From Strobilurus pachycystidiatus (lineage: Eukaryota; Basidiomycota; Agaricomycetes; Agaricales; Physalacriaceae), in assembly GCA_019915135.1 (NCBI GenBank), contig JAHLMK010000015.1, positions 868,001-932,000 of the forward strand: a DNA stretch of 64,000 bases. The letters run 5' to 3'. This document shows positions 9,561 to 20,738 of this stretch, in pieces; positions within the stretch are counted from its first letter, which is position 1, and every line of letters begins with the position of its first letter. Below the pieces are notes generated by a model. It was not told where the DNA came from. It saw only the letters and a program-made list of their open reading frames with translations, and searched no databases. Made by a program: the position numbers and the translations under genes.

Positions 9561-12007
9561 ATGTTCAGAGTCATGACGAAGTTATGGCTTGCCCTCCTTG
9601 CGGGTTCTCTGGTGACAGCCAGATTACCCACACTCACGAAGAGGAATAACGACAAGGCAGATGCCAGCACCTCCGCCAATGTTTCGCCTTTCATCGTAGA
9701 GACAGGTGGAAAATTAATGCTCAATGGCAGGTGCGTGTGCTTGCAATGGCACTCCTTCATCGATGAGAGCTTTCTTTCGCAGCGTGTACCCTTATCTCGC
9801 GATGGATGCTTACTGGCTTCCAACCGTGGTGGATGGTGAGTTTCGGCTTTCCCTTCCCGAGATTAGACATGCGGCTTCATCGTGTTTTCAGAGGAGGACA
9901 TCGCGAGGATTCTTTCGAACATCTCGACCCTCGGCGTCACGAACGTGGTGATCCCGGCCTACAACTGTGCGTGGACGTCAAGGGCCTTCCAGTGAAACTC
10001 AATTTAACACTTTTTACAGTGGTTAACGAACTCAATGTCCCTGCCGATGGCTCTAACGAAACATGGCTCCAGTTGCTGCACCCCAATGGCTCCCTGACTT
10101 TCAACGAGGGTGTCAACGGCTTCCAGCGCCTCGACACAGTCGTCAAACAGGCCGGGCTGCATAAGATCCACATCGACTTTACGCTTTCAAACAACTTTGA
10201 GCCCCGGGCTGTGGTGGCCAATCAGTCACTCGGTGCGTGCCCACCCCGGACATCGATGTCCGCACCTAAATGTATAGCCACAGCCAATGTCTCTGATGTT
10301 ATTGTCAACGGGTTCAATACCACAAGGCCCAGGAACTTCTTGCGTAACGACTTTGGTATGCATCTGACTCATGTCTCTGATATCCATTGATTACAACTCT
10401 TACCGTCGACGGCAGGTGGTTGCGACTTTATCAGTTCTACTTTGGGGTCGACAACTCATGACTGCTTCACGAACCAGACCATAATCGGTGTTTTCCAGGC
10501 GATAGTAGAAGACATCGTGAAGCGATATGCGAATGAGACTGCTGTCGCATCTTGGTGAGTCTTTCTTCCTTGGCATATATAGATCGACATTGATCAGTGG
10601 TATACAGGACTCCAATCAAAGAGGGGCAGTACGTCCTCGCCTACTCATCAGGCGATCCAGTCACTCATGCAGTATACAGATGCAATGGCACTCTGCCTAA
10701 CAGCCCCACCTGTTCTACGACTGCCGTCTCTAATTGGAACAACAACATCACGAACTTTATCCAACAATTCGACAATAACCATTTAGTTGTTGCTGGGTCA
10801 GTGGCAACAACCTCTCAACCTTCACTAAGAGTTGCTTCTCATGACGAACCAGGACGAGTGGCTTTTCATGCGATCAAACTAACACATGCCCCAAGCTCTT
10901 TACACCCACAACGCCACCTCCCCCCTTGACTTCGTCGACACCTGGCCGTCGTTCAACCCGCACCAAGAAGCAGATCCTCCAGGAGCGCAAGGATATTCTG
11001 AAGAAGGTTCGCGCCGCACAACGTGCTCGTTCTCCACCTACCTCTGGCGTCAAAATCCGCGGACGTTGGGTCTCTGCCGGTACGTTGATCACATCACCGA
11101 TATCTCTATCTCATCTCACGATCGTCTTCCCAGGCGTCGTGCGCCAAATTTCCAATGAAGTTGTCCCCGCAGTTACCGACGGTTCGACTGGAGTGGATAG
11201 TGTTGACTTGGGTAATTCTGCCGTCAACGGACTGACGTCCTCGTATCTACCCTTCGAGAGGACCTACTTCACGAACCAGAACAACTCTGACATCGAAAAT
11301 GTCATTGAACTCGGAAACCAGTGGATCTTACGCCAAGCTGATATTGCGGCTAACCTCGTGTAAGATTTGCACTTGGACGTGTCCAGACCTCAATAACTGT
11401 TTCCTCTACAGGACAAAGAAGCCAGTGTATCTGACTATGGGAGTGCCTCTTCAGAATTTCTCGGACTTCTTCGTTTTCGCGAACAGCTCTATTGACGTCG
11501 TCAATTCTACGGACGTGTTCTCAAGTGCGTGTACGTATCTGAGAACGCGAACGCTGAACTAATTGGACTTTCCAGCCCTCTTCCGCCGTCAAACAACATC
11601 GTCCAATGCGAATGTGATTGGTGTCACTAGTGCTCAGCAAGCCACTATATGGACGGCGTGGTTCAACAGTGAGCGCCGTGCAAACCTCCACGACATGTCT
11701 AATTACCTCTCTCAGCGGCTCAAAGCGCCAATGTCAACATTATCATGCAAGGTCTCGGTGATGACTCACTGACAAACACCCCTGGAACTTCGTATTCGAA
11801 CGACAATACTGGTACTACAACCTCAAGTGATAATACGGGCACGACGTCGGCGCCGAATGATGGTTACAACATTATCGCAAGCGAGTACGTTACGCTAATC
11901 CTTTTGCCTCCTACCCTCGTCTGATTTTGTCTTGTAGCAACTCCGATTCTAGCATGCAAACCGTCATCTCGAACGCTGCGAACTCGCTGCAAATTTCTGC
12001 AGGATGA
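9561..12007 (+). CDS. Secreted GH5-like (mannanase-type) protein with altered catalytic residues
   Basis: About thirteen introns of 45-60 bp were traced. The signal peptide is MFRVMTKLWLALLAGSLVTA. Recognisable order: DAYWLPTVVDEEDIARILS, FNEGVNGFQRLDTVVK, RPRNFLRNDFGG, DCFTNQTIIGVFQ, AVASW, CNGTLPNSPTC, NNHLVVAG, CPKLFTP, IRGRW and NQWILRQAD. These fit a family of Agaricomycete endo-1,4-beta-mannanase-like glycoside hydrolase 5 proteins. One intron (10629-10679, 51 bp) is stop-free and in frame. Removing it gives SWTPIKEGQC, which aligns with the SWELANEPRC acid/base segment of true mannanases and keeps the glutamate in a changed context. At the nucleophile strand, where mannanases have a Glu after KPVVL, this gene reads KPVYLTMGV. 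Activity is therefore doubtful. The C-terminus is Ser/Thr/Gly-rich. Extracellular or wall location is likely. Confidence 0.75.
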
Positions 12008-12585
12008 GTGGGCCGTGAGGAGAATGGGGTTTCAGACGATTTCTACGACTTTGTGGGGTAGACGTTTATTTTATGGTATCTCAAGTTGGACCATTTAGTG
12101 TTGAGCTGTACTTAGCAGCCCGAAGGACATTTTTACGTTCAAAATATAATCAAAGGGAAAATGTGACCATGGTTTTACTACTTGGACTCTTAGGCGTCAA
12201 TGAGGTTCGAAGCTCGTCCGATCCTTGCACTGACAGACGAGAAGATTGTGGCCCTAAGTCCTCTGACTGGAAAAAGATACCTTGCGACTTCTTGGGGGGG
12301 ATTTTGGTGTTTGGAGGTTCGCGATGCACGTGAGTGATTTGAAAATATCTCTCTTGTCTTGCGACGCTCAGAGTCATTGAGACAAGCTCATCGCTTGGCA
12401 GAATTTGTGCACCGCTATCACTCGTATTTCAATCGCCGGCCAATCTGACACGGACGTGACACTAAAGCGAATGGATCTGCGTAGCGACGACCGGCGACTT
12501 CTGGAGCAGTTGCAAAAACTTCAAGACGCGATCAGTCGTGACTTGCTTGCTATCTGCGACTTCCATCCCCCCTCCATCACCAGCC
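12008..12585. other. Intergenic
   Basis: This is the gap between two plus-strand genes. It should hold the GH5-like 3' UTR and the promoter of the next gene. Nothing else was recognised. Confidence 0.5.
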
Positions 12586-14489
12586 ATGTCGGCCCAGAAC
12601 ATGTTCCCAGTGACCATGGAGCAACTCACCAAATGGAAAGGCCTTGCAAGCTCCGATCCAGCACGCGTCGCTCGCATCTTGATGCAGCTTGAAGGGCAGA
12701 AGGAGACAGCAGAAGGCGACGGCATCGAGGACATCGCGCCCGCTCTTCTCGCCGTCCAGACTGAATGCGCTATGCAGTCCCAGGCTTGGGACGCGCTGGT
12801 TAGTGCCGGCGTCGTCAATGGCATCTGCCAGAACCTAGTCGCCCACCGCGTTCGTACTGTAATATTTCCAGACGACCCCATGGAGCCTGTTGTCATCGCC
12901 GAGTCAATGCAATCGCCCAACTACCAAGCCTTGAAGATCCTCTCTAGAGCTGCGACGAACATCAGCAATAAAAAGCCTATCAAGTTGACTCCGACCTTCA
13001 GGCGCTTCATGGCTGATCTAAAAGTTAGATGGGCAGAAATTACGAGCTGTGTATGTCGTCTGCGATGATCTATCTACTACTCTATTTTTTTTGCTCATAT
13101 CTTGGTCAGATTTGGTGTGATATCAAAACCAGAAACGTCCCGGAAGGTGTCTTTCACGCCTTGATTGTCGGTAATCTTCTCCGCACATCGCCTGACGACG
13201 CGTCTTTCTATGTGTCCATATGTAATCCTTCCAACATGACCATCCCGGTTCTTGCCCGACTCTGGGCGACCAGTGCCAACAAGGTTGTAACCAACATCCT
13301 TCTGACGATTTTTAAATATCCTCGTGCGGTGATCACGCGAAGTGCTGGACCATCACATTGCCCCACGAAGGAGTTCCTCATGAAGCGCTTCTACCTCGGT
13401 GTCGCTCCAACCACTACCTCCTGTCAAGTTGCAGCGCGTACAGTGCTCGACATATTCACCAGCCGTCTATCCGAGTCCGGCGAAGACCTTTCGTATATCG
13501 CAGACGAAGTCGATCTCATCTCACTTCTGGGGGACGACGGTGCTGGGGATGCTCCCAAGAAAGACGTGATCACTGAGCCTGAATTTGCTCGTGCTCTACG
13601 CCAATCGGAAGACCTCTGGCGGGCCATGTTCGTGCTCATCAGAAAGGTGGTGGCAGACTCTTTCCCTTCAGATACAGAGAAGGATCTGGAGATGTGGAAG
13701 GCCACGATGAAGGCCAGACGCGAGGGCAAAGAGAAGAAGCTGCCAGAGAAGGAGAAGGATTGGGACAAGGCAGTCGAGGGATACTTGCTGAAAGACTTTG
13801 TATGGCTTTGGCGTGCACTGGTCTGGTCTCCCGAACACGATCGCCAGGAACTCGAGCTCACGGTAGACACCATGGCCAAGGCGGGCGTATTTGACATGCT
13901 GGACGATACAGTGTATGCACTCATCCAAGTTCCGTGTATCACGCGTAAGAGCATCTTCCTCTCGTCCGCTTTTGACCGCTCACGTTCAGCGCAGAGGCGT
14001 TGACACTCATATTTCAAGCCATCCTTGGGATTGTCTCCAAATCGCGCAATCTTCACAAATCCCTGGACGCCCAATTTCCGCGCGCTAACACCCTCTTTGC
14101 GCTGTTTCGCAAGGACTGGTACCTCCAAGCAAATGGCGCTGCTCAAATCAACCCGATGGCCTTCGCGAATAACAATGTTCCCAGTCCCACTGATCGAGTG
14201 TGGGACCACGCTGTGTGGCAGACGTTCTCGTCGTTACAGTCAAAGTGCAGAGACTGGAGGAAGACATGCGGGAGGAGGGAGTGTCCGAGGAGGGCTGAAG
14301 TGATCTCGAGAACCGCTATGGTGAAGTGTAGCTTTTGTCAAGAAATCGTATTCTGTTCGGATGAATGCCGAGATTTGTGAGTTTTGTATATCTTCGGGCA
14401 AAGAAGATCAAGCTGATATCGATTATAGGGAGAGAGAACACGACCAAGGTTGTCAGAGAGGTTTTGTGACCATGGTGAATCGTGTATGA
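12586..14489 (+). CDS. MYND-type zinc-finger protein
   Basis: There are four exons with introns at 13051-13109, 13945-13994 and 14377-14428, all phase-consistent. The N-terminal and central parts are helical and repeat-like (VSAGVVNGICQNLVAHR, IPVLARLWATSANKVVTNIL), as in ARM-like fungal MYND proteins. The C-terminus has the Cys-rich finger: CGRRECPRR, then VKCSFCQEIVFCSDECRDL. The last exon adds EREHDQGCQ, completing the C/C-C/C-C/H-C pattern of a MYND finger, which mediates protein-protein contacts. Start chosen at MSAQNMFPVTMEQL. The exact role is unknown. Agaricomycetes carry large families of such proteins. Confidence 0.75.
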
Positions 14490-14764
14490 TACACTAAATT
14501 TGTGGCTAACTTTGAGCAAATGTGATACTAACACTGAAAATTACACACGTCAATCTATGTCGGTCTCTAAACATAGGTCAATGCCCATAACCTCAACCTG
14601 AGGCCGAAGGATAATGTGGTACCAAACATATGGTCTCCACGGGCGACGCGCAAGTAGGCGTAGTGAAGGAAAACGTCTCCGGCCTGCAAGAGAGACAGTG
14701 AGCAGTATTATAATAATTACAACGAAGAATCTATGTACAACAAAAGATCAAGTCCAGTAAATTC

Positions 14765-15791
14765 TCAATCCTCCTTCAGCGGCTGATATCCACTCCCACC
14801 AGCACCCCAACCAAACCAACTATTACCTCGCTTCGACGGGGACGGTCTGTCTGAGTAGGAATGGCCTTGTCCAACATCGTAGCCTTCGACGTCGGACGGA
14901 ACTTCAATCTCCTCAAAGCGACCGGTGCTGTTCGTGCGTTCACGAGGGCTCAGCAGCGGAGGAGAGTCGGATGGGGATGGGACTGGGAGTGCAGCTAGTT
15001 CGGCCTCAAGCTGGCGCCTGCGTTCGAGCAGAGAAGCCGTTGTAGAAGTGGGACGCGAGTTAGACCCGGATGGGGTAGGTGTGACCGTGAAGGTAGACGC
15101 CGATGGTGCCGGCGCAGCTGCTGATGCCTGCCTGTACAGTGCAGCGCCTGACGCCATTATGGCGGGCCCGTAAGACCGCCAGAGGGAACCCGCCAACTGG
15201 GCGGGCCCAGACAGCGGGTCACTCAACGTCGGAGGGGAGCCTTGGCCCTCGTTGAGTGTTGCGCTGGGGCTGGACGCCATGCCAGCGCTGTTGGAGAGCT
15301 GCTCCCATAGAGCGCGGGCCTTGGTCTGGATGTAAGTGTAGACCGTCCGCTTCATCTCGGCGATGGCTTTATCGATTTGGTGCTCGTGGGCCTGGAAGAA
15401 TGGCTGGAGGTGGGCCTGGTATAGATAGGTCGATCCGCGGGTCTGCGGAAGTGACAAGTAGAGAAGGAAGATGGTCTTGGTGAAGTAGTACATTGGTATC
15501 CTGGCCATCGCTGGGCGTTAGATCCGTGGATAAACGAGGCAACATGCCGCTCACCAGGAGATCGTCCATTCGGCAACATACTCGACACCGACGATGCAGC
15601 CCAGCACGCTCCAGTACATCAGCCATCGCTCCAAGTCCTCCTCGGATGCCGGGCGCTGGGCGAGGGTCTTGTAGGACGCGTAGCCGGGGTAGAGGAATGC
15701 GGAGACAGAGCTGGGTGTCGTTGAGCACAAATCCAGGGCATCGGCAGGACGCGGCCTACCTAATGATGCGGGAGGTAAAGAAGAAGATCAT
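14765..15791 (-). CDS. TB2/DP1/HVA22 (REEP/Yop1-like) membrane protein
   Basis: Three exons (15791-15760, 15710-15555, 15500-14765) join to MIFFFTSRIISSVSAFLYPG, followed by YASYKTLAQ, EEDLERWLMYWSVLG, VEYVAEWTISW and YYFTKTIFLLYLSLPQTRGS. That is the TB2/DP1/HVA22 domain. Proteins of this family insert hydrophobic hairpins into tubular ER and bend the membrane. The rest, about 190 residues, is Pro/Ser/Ala-rich with a short charged helix (LLERRRQLEAELAAL). The long tail is closer to REEP1-4-like fungal proteins than to the short Yop1. Both introns (15711-15759 and 15501-15554) are phase-consistent. Confidence 0.85.
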
Positions 15792-16298
15792 ATTGGGTTT
15801 GGTTGGGAAGGAAGTGGTGGTCAAGGGTTAGAAGCAGGTCGGCAACTGCTGCAATAAGGTTGTGTACGTAAAGAGCTCGATCATGTGCAAGCAGCTGATT
15901 CCAACCATTTTGACCTGACTCAGTGACTGCGATGATGTCCGTGTCAGTACTCAATGCCGCCACGTTTCGCCTTCGTGGTAGATTTGTATCGAATTCACAA
16001 GCATGGCTTCAGCCTCGCAGTACTTGTGTCCTTTCTTTGTCGCGCCACGTTTAACCTCTGGCCGGCTCCACGTTTCAGGCTTTCGGACTTGCTCACCTAT
16101 AGATTTTCTTTGGCGTCATCTTTATCACGACACTACAATTGCAGATAGTGTAACACTCTGACAGACATGTTGTCGCAAAGGTGAGCTTTCGTCGTTGTCT
16201 TGGCCTGCATCCCTGATTCAATCTACAAATTTCACTCTAAATTGCGGTACTGCAGGCTCTACAGATGAAGGACAGTACTTCTGCGACTCTAGCCGGCT
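15792..16298. other. Intergenic
   Basis: Upstream of the TB2/DP1 gene and downstream of the short-chain dehydrogenase gene, both on the minus strand. No feature recognised. Confidence 0.5.
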
Positions 16299-17095
16299 TT
16301 ACCAGGGAATTTGTCCGTTGTAGCTCCACAAGAGACCTGCGAACGAGTGAGCAATAAAGATCAGTAAGGTAAAGCAATGCACGTACAAGTCTTCTCAGCC
16401 TCCTCAGGCCCCAAAAGCGCCCATGGGACAATCGTCTCCGCCGCCTCTTTCGGCGGCTTTCCCGCTTTTGCAAACCCGTTGATCCTCGTCGACGAGAATC
16501 CGGGCGCGACGGCGTTGACTTTCACGGTACCCTCTAGCGCCTTCGCTAGCGCAATCGTATACGAATGCATCGCAGCCTTGCTCGTGTTGTACGAGACCCA
16601 GTGGTGTAAGGTCCCCTGTGGTCCAGCCATGAACGTGTTGCTCCCCATATGCGTAGAGACATTGACGATGCACGCCATACCTTCCGCGGCCTTGCGCAGG
16701 AGGGGCACGAACGCCTGGCAGACGTGGATGACACCAAAGAAGTTGACTCCGAACGCCTCGTGGATATTGGAGAGAGGTTCGGTGACGGGGCCGATGCTCT
16801 TTGACATCAGCCCGACGCCCGCGTTGTTCACGAGGGAGTCGAGGTGCCCGTCGACCGCCTGTATAATGTCCCGCCCGGCGGCGACAGAATCAAGGGAGGT
16901 TACATCCATCTGGATGAAGCGGACGTCGTGCCCGGAGGACTTGAGCATGACCTCGGCAGATTGGCCCGCTCCCGCGTCGCGTCCAGCGAAGTAGACGCGA
17001 TGACCTTTCGATGCGAGGTCCTTGACGATCTCGTAGCCTATGCCTGTCGTCCCTCCGGTGACGAGGACGACGCGCTTGACAATGGTGGGAGACAT
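16299..17095 (-). CDS. Short-chain dehydrogenase/reductase (SDR)
   Basis: The classical SDR layout is clear. A Rossmann glycine motif TGGTTGIG lies near residue 13 and NNAG near residue 90. The active-site pair is VSYNTSKAA (Tyr-x3-Lys), with the upstream catalytic Ser in IVNVST. NAVAPGFSSTRING follows the active site. A 50-bp intron (16337-16386) near the end joins EEAEKT to CLLWSYNGQIPW and the stop at 16299-16301. The length, about 248 residues, is normal for a cytosolic NAD(P)H-dependent reductase. The substrate cannot be told from the sequence. Confidence 0.85.
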
Positions 17096-17178
17096 GTTGA
17101 ATGTTGTTCTGGTTGAGCAGTGTGGATTGATTTGGAAGTTGTGTTGTTGCTGATAGTCATTGCAGAACTGCAGAACAT

Positions 17179-17186
17179 CTTATATA
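17179..17186 (-). promoter_or_regulatory. TATA box and CCAAT box of the SDR gene
   Basis: TATATAAG on the minus strand lies about 84 bp upstream of the ATG at 17095. A GCCAAT element sits directly 5' of it (17190-17195). Confidence 0.55.
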
Positions 17187-17922
17187 CTTATTGGCAGCCA
17201 TTGCAACCAGTTGAGGTCCTCCTGAAGTATCGGAACTAGAACCGACATACACTCATCAACGATTGCAACTCATCTTGAATGGTAGCAGAGAGGCTGAATC
17301 ATCGGACTCGCGGCTAAATTATCGGGTCCATAGCCGACATACTCAGACGTTTCTCAGATGAAGGACTCGGTAGTTGTGTTGGATGCAGTACAAAATGGAA
17401 ACTATGGAACACACATCCGAGTAACGTTGCCTACTCTTAAAGAGATTCCTATATCAATGGTGATTCTGATCAGATACTTATCCACAGAGATAAGTCACGA
17501 CTTCTCCTGGCTGCCGCATCGCCCAAGAAATACATTCGAACGACTCTACCTTGAAAGCGGCTGTCCGGCGAGGGTCTTTGGCGAGTCAGACTCCTGAGAG
17601 TGAGATTCGAGAATCCACTCAAAGGAACGGTCGTTATTCCTGGACATCAACGAAGGGAGCTGTCCTTCGATACGGATGCCGCATGCATTTATGGCATCTG
17701 TAAGTGGCGGTCCAGGGCGGTCAAGTCAAGTTGAAACTTGTTACTTGGGCGCTCGTAGATGCGGCCAAGCGGTGATGTTTGTCTTAATTTAGAGACTGAG
17801 TGGCCGGACACGTTGACTGTGGTGACCAACAGGCCCACCAGCGTTGTCGTAACTGGGCAGGTGAGTGTGAGTCTGTCCATGTCTCGAACAAGGCGACGCG
17901 GACTGAAACGGAGACTGTAAGG
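17187..17922. other. Divergent intergenic region
   Basis: A short plus-strand ORF (17358-17597) has no supporting feature. Nothing else was recognised. Confidence 0.4.
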
Positions 17923-19556
17923 ATGGACTCTCACAAGAACTCTGAAAAGGTATCCGAGGGTTCTCAGATTCTTGATATGGTTGCTCAAATGCGCCACACT
18001 TATTTCAAAACAGCCCGGCGATTGTTGACTATCAAGACAGTGCGCTGCACTCGGAGCGAGGACCGTATTTTCTCTAGTATGATTGCAGACGGTCCGTCGG
18101 ATTTCTTCGACTGTTTCGACTTACCAATGAATGCAAAAGACTGGGAAGAAATGACCGCGTACAAGGCGTTGAGATACCTCTCGAGTCTCATTTCTGCAAT
18201 CGTATACGTCTCGGCGTACGCATAGTCAGATGCACCAAACATGACAACAAATGTACCATCCGCCTCGATACCGACCAACAATTTTCTGCGACAAGCTCAT
18301 CGTCGCCACAGGCTTTTGCTCAGATCGAATCATTCCACGGCCTGATCTGCTGGCCATGTCATCCACTCGCGCGACATTTCACCCAACGTCGAACGATTCA
18401 CCAAAGCTGGCGAGGGTATCATGCAGAATATCACCGTGTATGGCGGCTGTAAGTCTGCCATACACGGGATCATTGAGTGCCTCTGTGCGCAAGTTGACTG
18501 GCTGGTATGCGACGTCGGGCAAGAAAGCGGGGCCCGGTTTTATGGTTGAAATACGGCGAATCCTTGGATGTCATCCAGCCATGTTCGCCGGGCGCTGGAA
18601 GAGTATTTGAACCCCAGCATCTGGAACTTGGAAGGATGGTGGTACCGACTCATCGTGGTTGAACAAGTGAATATGGTCCAAGATCAGCAAGACGACGGCG
18701 CGTTTGCAACCGTACAAGACAGGCAGCGAGAACATGAACGAATCGATGCCCAAAAACGAAAGGTAGGTGTCTTTGTGATGGTGTTGTGATGCACAAGCGT
18801 CCTGGCTCACATCATCGTTGATATCAAGACTGTAATTTATTCTGGTTTGCTGGTTTCCAGTCTACATGGACGCAACACATTTTAAATTTTTGCAAAAACC
18901 TCTATGATGGCAAGAAGTTGCGCGTTGGACGCGCTTCCATCATCTTTATGGCGAAAGACACTGTTCAACTGTCCAACGTTACGAATCTGCACGATGTTGG
19001 TGGCGCTATATTCGCTACGGGATGGATTTATGACGAGAAATTTTTTGATATGCGGATCTCCAGTCTTCCAACCCAAACAACGCTCGAAGATCCTATCGAG
19101 ACAAAGTACTGGTCAGAACTACACGAAGAGGAAAGGAAGTCCCAAGATTACTTCCAATCTTGGGCAGATTCTCTCATGGCCACAACGTATCAGCGACCGC
19201 TTAGCCAGACTCCTTTCGGACTGATTCGGTACATCCTCCCTACCCAGCCCTCCTACCTCGTAGCACGGGATCTCATCTTTGTTGGCCACTTAGTCAACAT
19301 TAGACCGCATTCTATGAGTCATGACGAGGTGTTTGCGCTCTGCCAGTGGGGCGTGTCCTATTCCGAGGGCTTGAGCGATGTGCTGTCAAAACAAGAGATG
19401 GATCAGGACATCGCGTGCGTGAACGCTTGGTGTACAAGGCGACATTCGAGCCGAGGGAAGAGTCTGCCTGGGCTGCTGAGTGATGAGTTCATGTCGTACA
19501 GGGCGAGATACTATAAGGGTATTTTTAACGATTATATGTCGTCTTTGTCTGCATAG
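17923..19556 (+). pseudogene. Frameshifted hypothetical gene
   Basis: A coherent protein can be read only across several frames. The first block is MDSHKNSEKVSEG to ALRYLSSLISAI, ending near 18201. After a putative 110-bp intron (18202-18311) comes AFAQIESFHGLICWP to YHAEYHRVWR. The third block, one frame lower, is LTGWYATSGKKAGPGF to CHPAMFAGRW. One frame lower again is EEYLNPSIWNLEGWWYRL to ERIDAQKRK. A clear intron (GTAGGT..TTTCCAG, ending near 18860) then leads into STWTQHILNFCKNLYDGKK and a 212-codon exon ending at 19556. The two frame steps cannot be introns because the blocks are almost contiguous. No family is recognised. It could be a decayed gene or an intact gene with two one-base sequence errors. 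Confidence 0.45.
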
Positions 19557-20738
19557 GCCGATCAATGCGTGGTCATATCCAGCACTTATCCAGCGTTGTC
19601 TGCAGCGTGAGTCACAGTATCGTCATGAGCCAGCTCAGAAGCGGACTGTTTGAGGGGTGCTGACCCGCTCGCTGGATCTGAACGAGGATGAGAAGTACCT
19701 ACCTGGAGATCACCTCGTGCTGCCAATATTTATCCACGGCTTCTTCACCCATCCCACGATCGCGTCGCGAGTATTCTCGCTCGGAATATTTGGAAACATT
19801 ACTCTGCGTCACTGATGACAAAATGAGAGGACTTCTCGGGTGTCCAGTGTCCACCGCAACACGGCGGCGCTGGAAAGTGACTTGTGACGGAGTACCGATG
19901 TTTGCGCATTCATCTGTGTGTCCTGAGTCAACTTCAGTCAATTCGCGGTATTGAATGGGTGAATACCTCTTTTGTGCGCGACCCACATCCTGCAAGTCCA
20001 ATTGGGGTAGACATTTATTCCTGCAGTTGCTGTCCTTCCTGCGAGAGTGACTTTCACGAATGACGTGGCCATGTGTTCATACAGAGTGACTAATTCTACG
20101 CAATAACCCTTGAGTCGTTGACATTCATCACGAAGTAGGAGTCCTAGGACTTGTATCACTCACAAGACAAGGTCATTGGAAGCGACATGCCCTGCGCTAG
20201 TCATCAGAAGGTGATAGTCTCAGTTCGGCCACTCTCGCACGTGTTTGTGAGAGGAGACAAGTTCACAAAATGTATCTCGGTCTAGACGCCGACACCGAGT
20301 CTGTCGTGGCTCCTCGTATCCGCAGGGCAACTCCTCGTAGTCGAAGAAAAAAGATATCGCTGCTTTATCAGATATTGTCCGAGTGAAACATCGCGTCGAT
20401 TTTGCTATCAGAGGGAATCAAAGATAATCGCGCTGAACAGATCCAGCGAATGGAACTGTGGACGAACACTGTCGAACAGGGAATATTGAAACCGGTTGGC
20501 TGGCCATCTGGGAGTTTGAGGATCACTGTGAAGCTTTCTTAGCCATCCGTCGACGGGGAGTATGCAAGCACTATGGAATACAATTGTTAGATTAGCGGCA
20601 TGATACGATAGCGTCGAAAGCAATACAGATAGTTATGACATACACACGGAAGCCCATTAGTAAAACAGGTCAAAGCAGCAAGAAAGCCAAAAGATAACGG
20701 TATACAAAACAGCGTCAAATGAGGGTCACGATCCAAGT
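19557..20738. other. 1.2 kb without a recognised gene
   Basis: Only short ORFs occur, with no motif and no joining exons. The region separates the frameshifted gene from the 3' end of the Zn2Cys6 regulator. Confidence 0.5.

Noticed and set aside
10680..10700. An apparent YSSGDPVTHAVYRC reading suggesting total loss of the GH5 acid/base Glu
   Set aside because: This segment is a 51-bp stop-free intron (10629-10679). Splicing restores a Glu at the aligned position.
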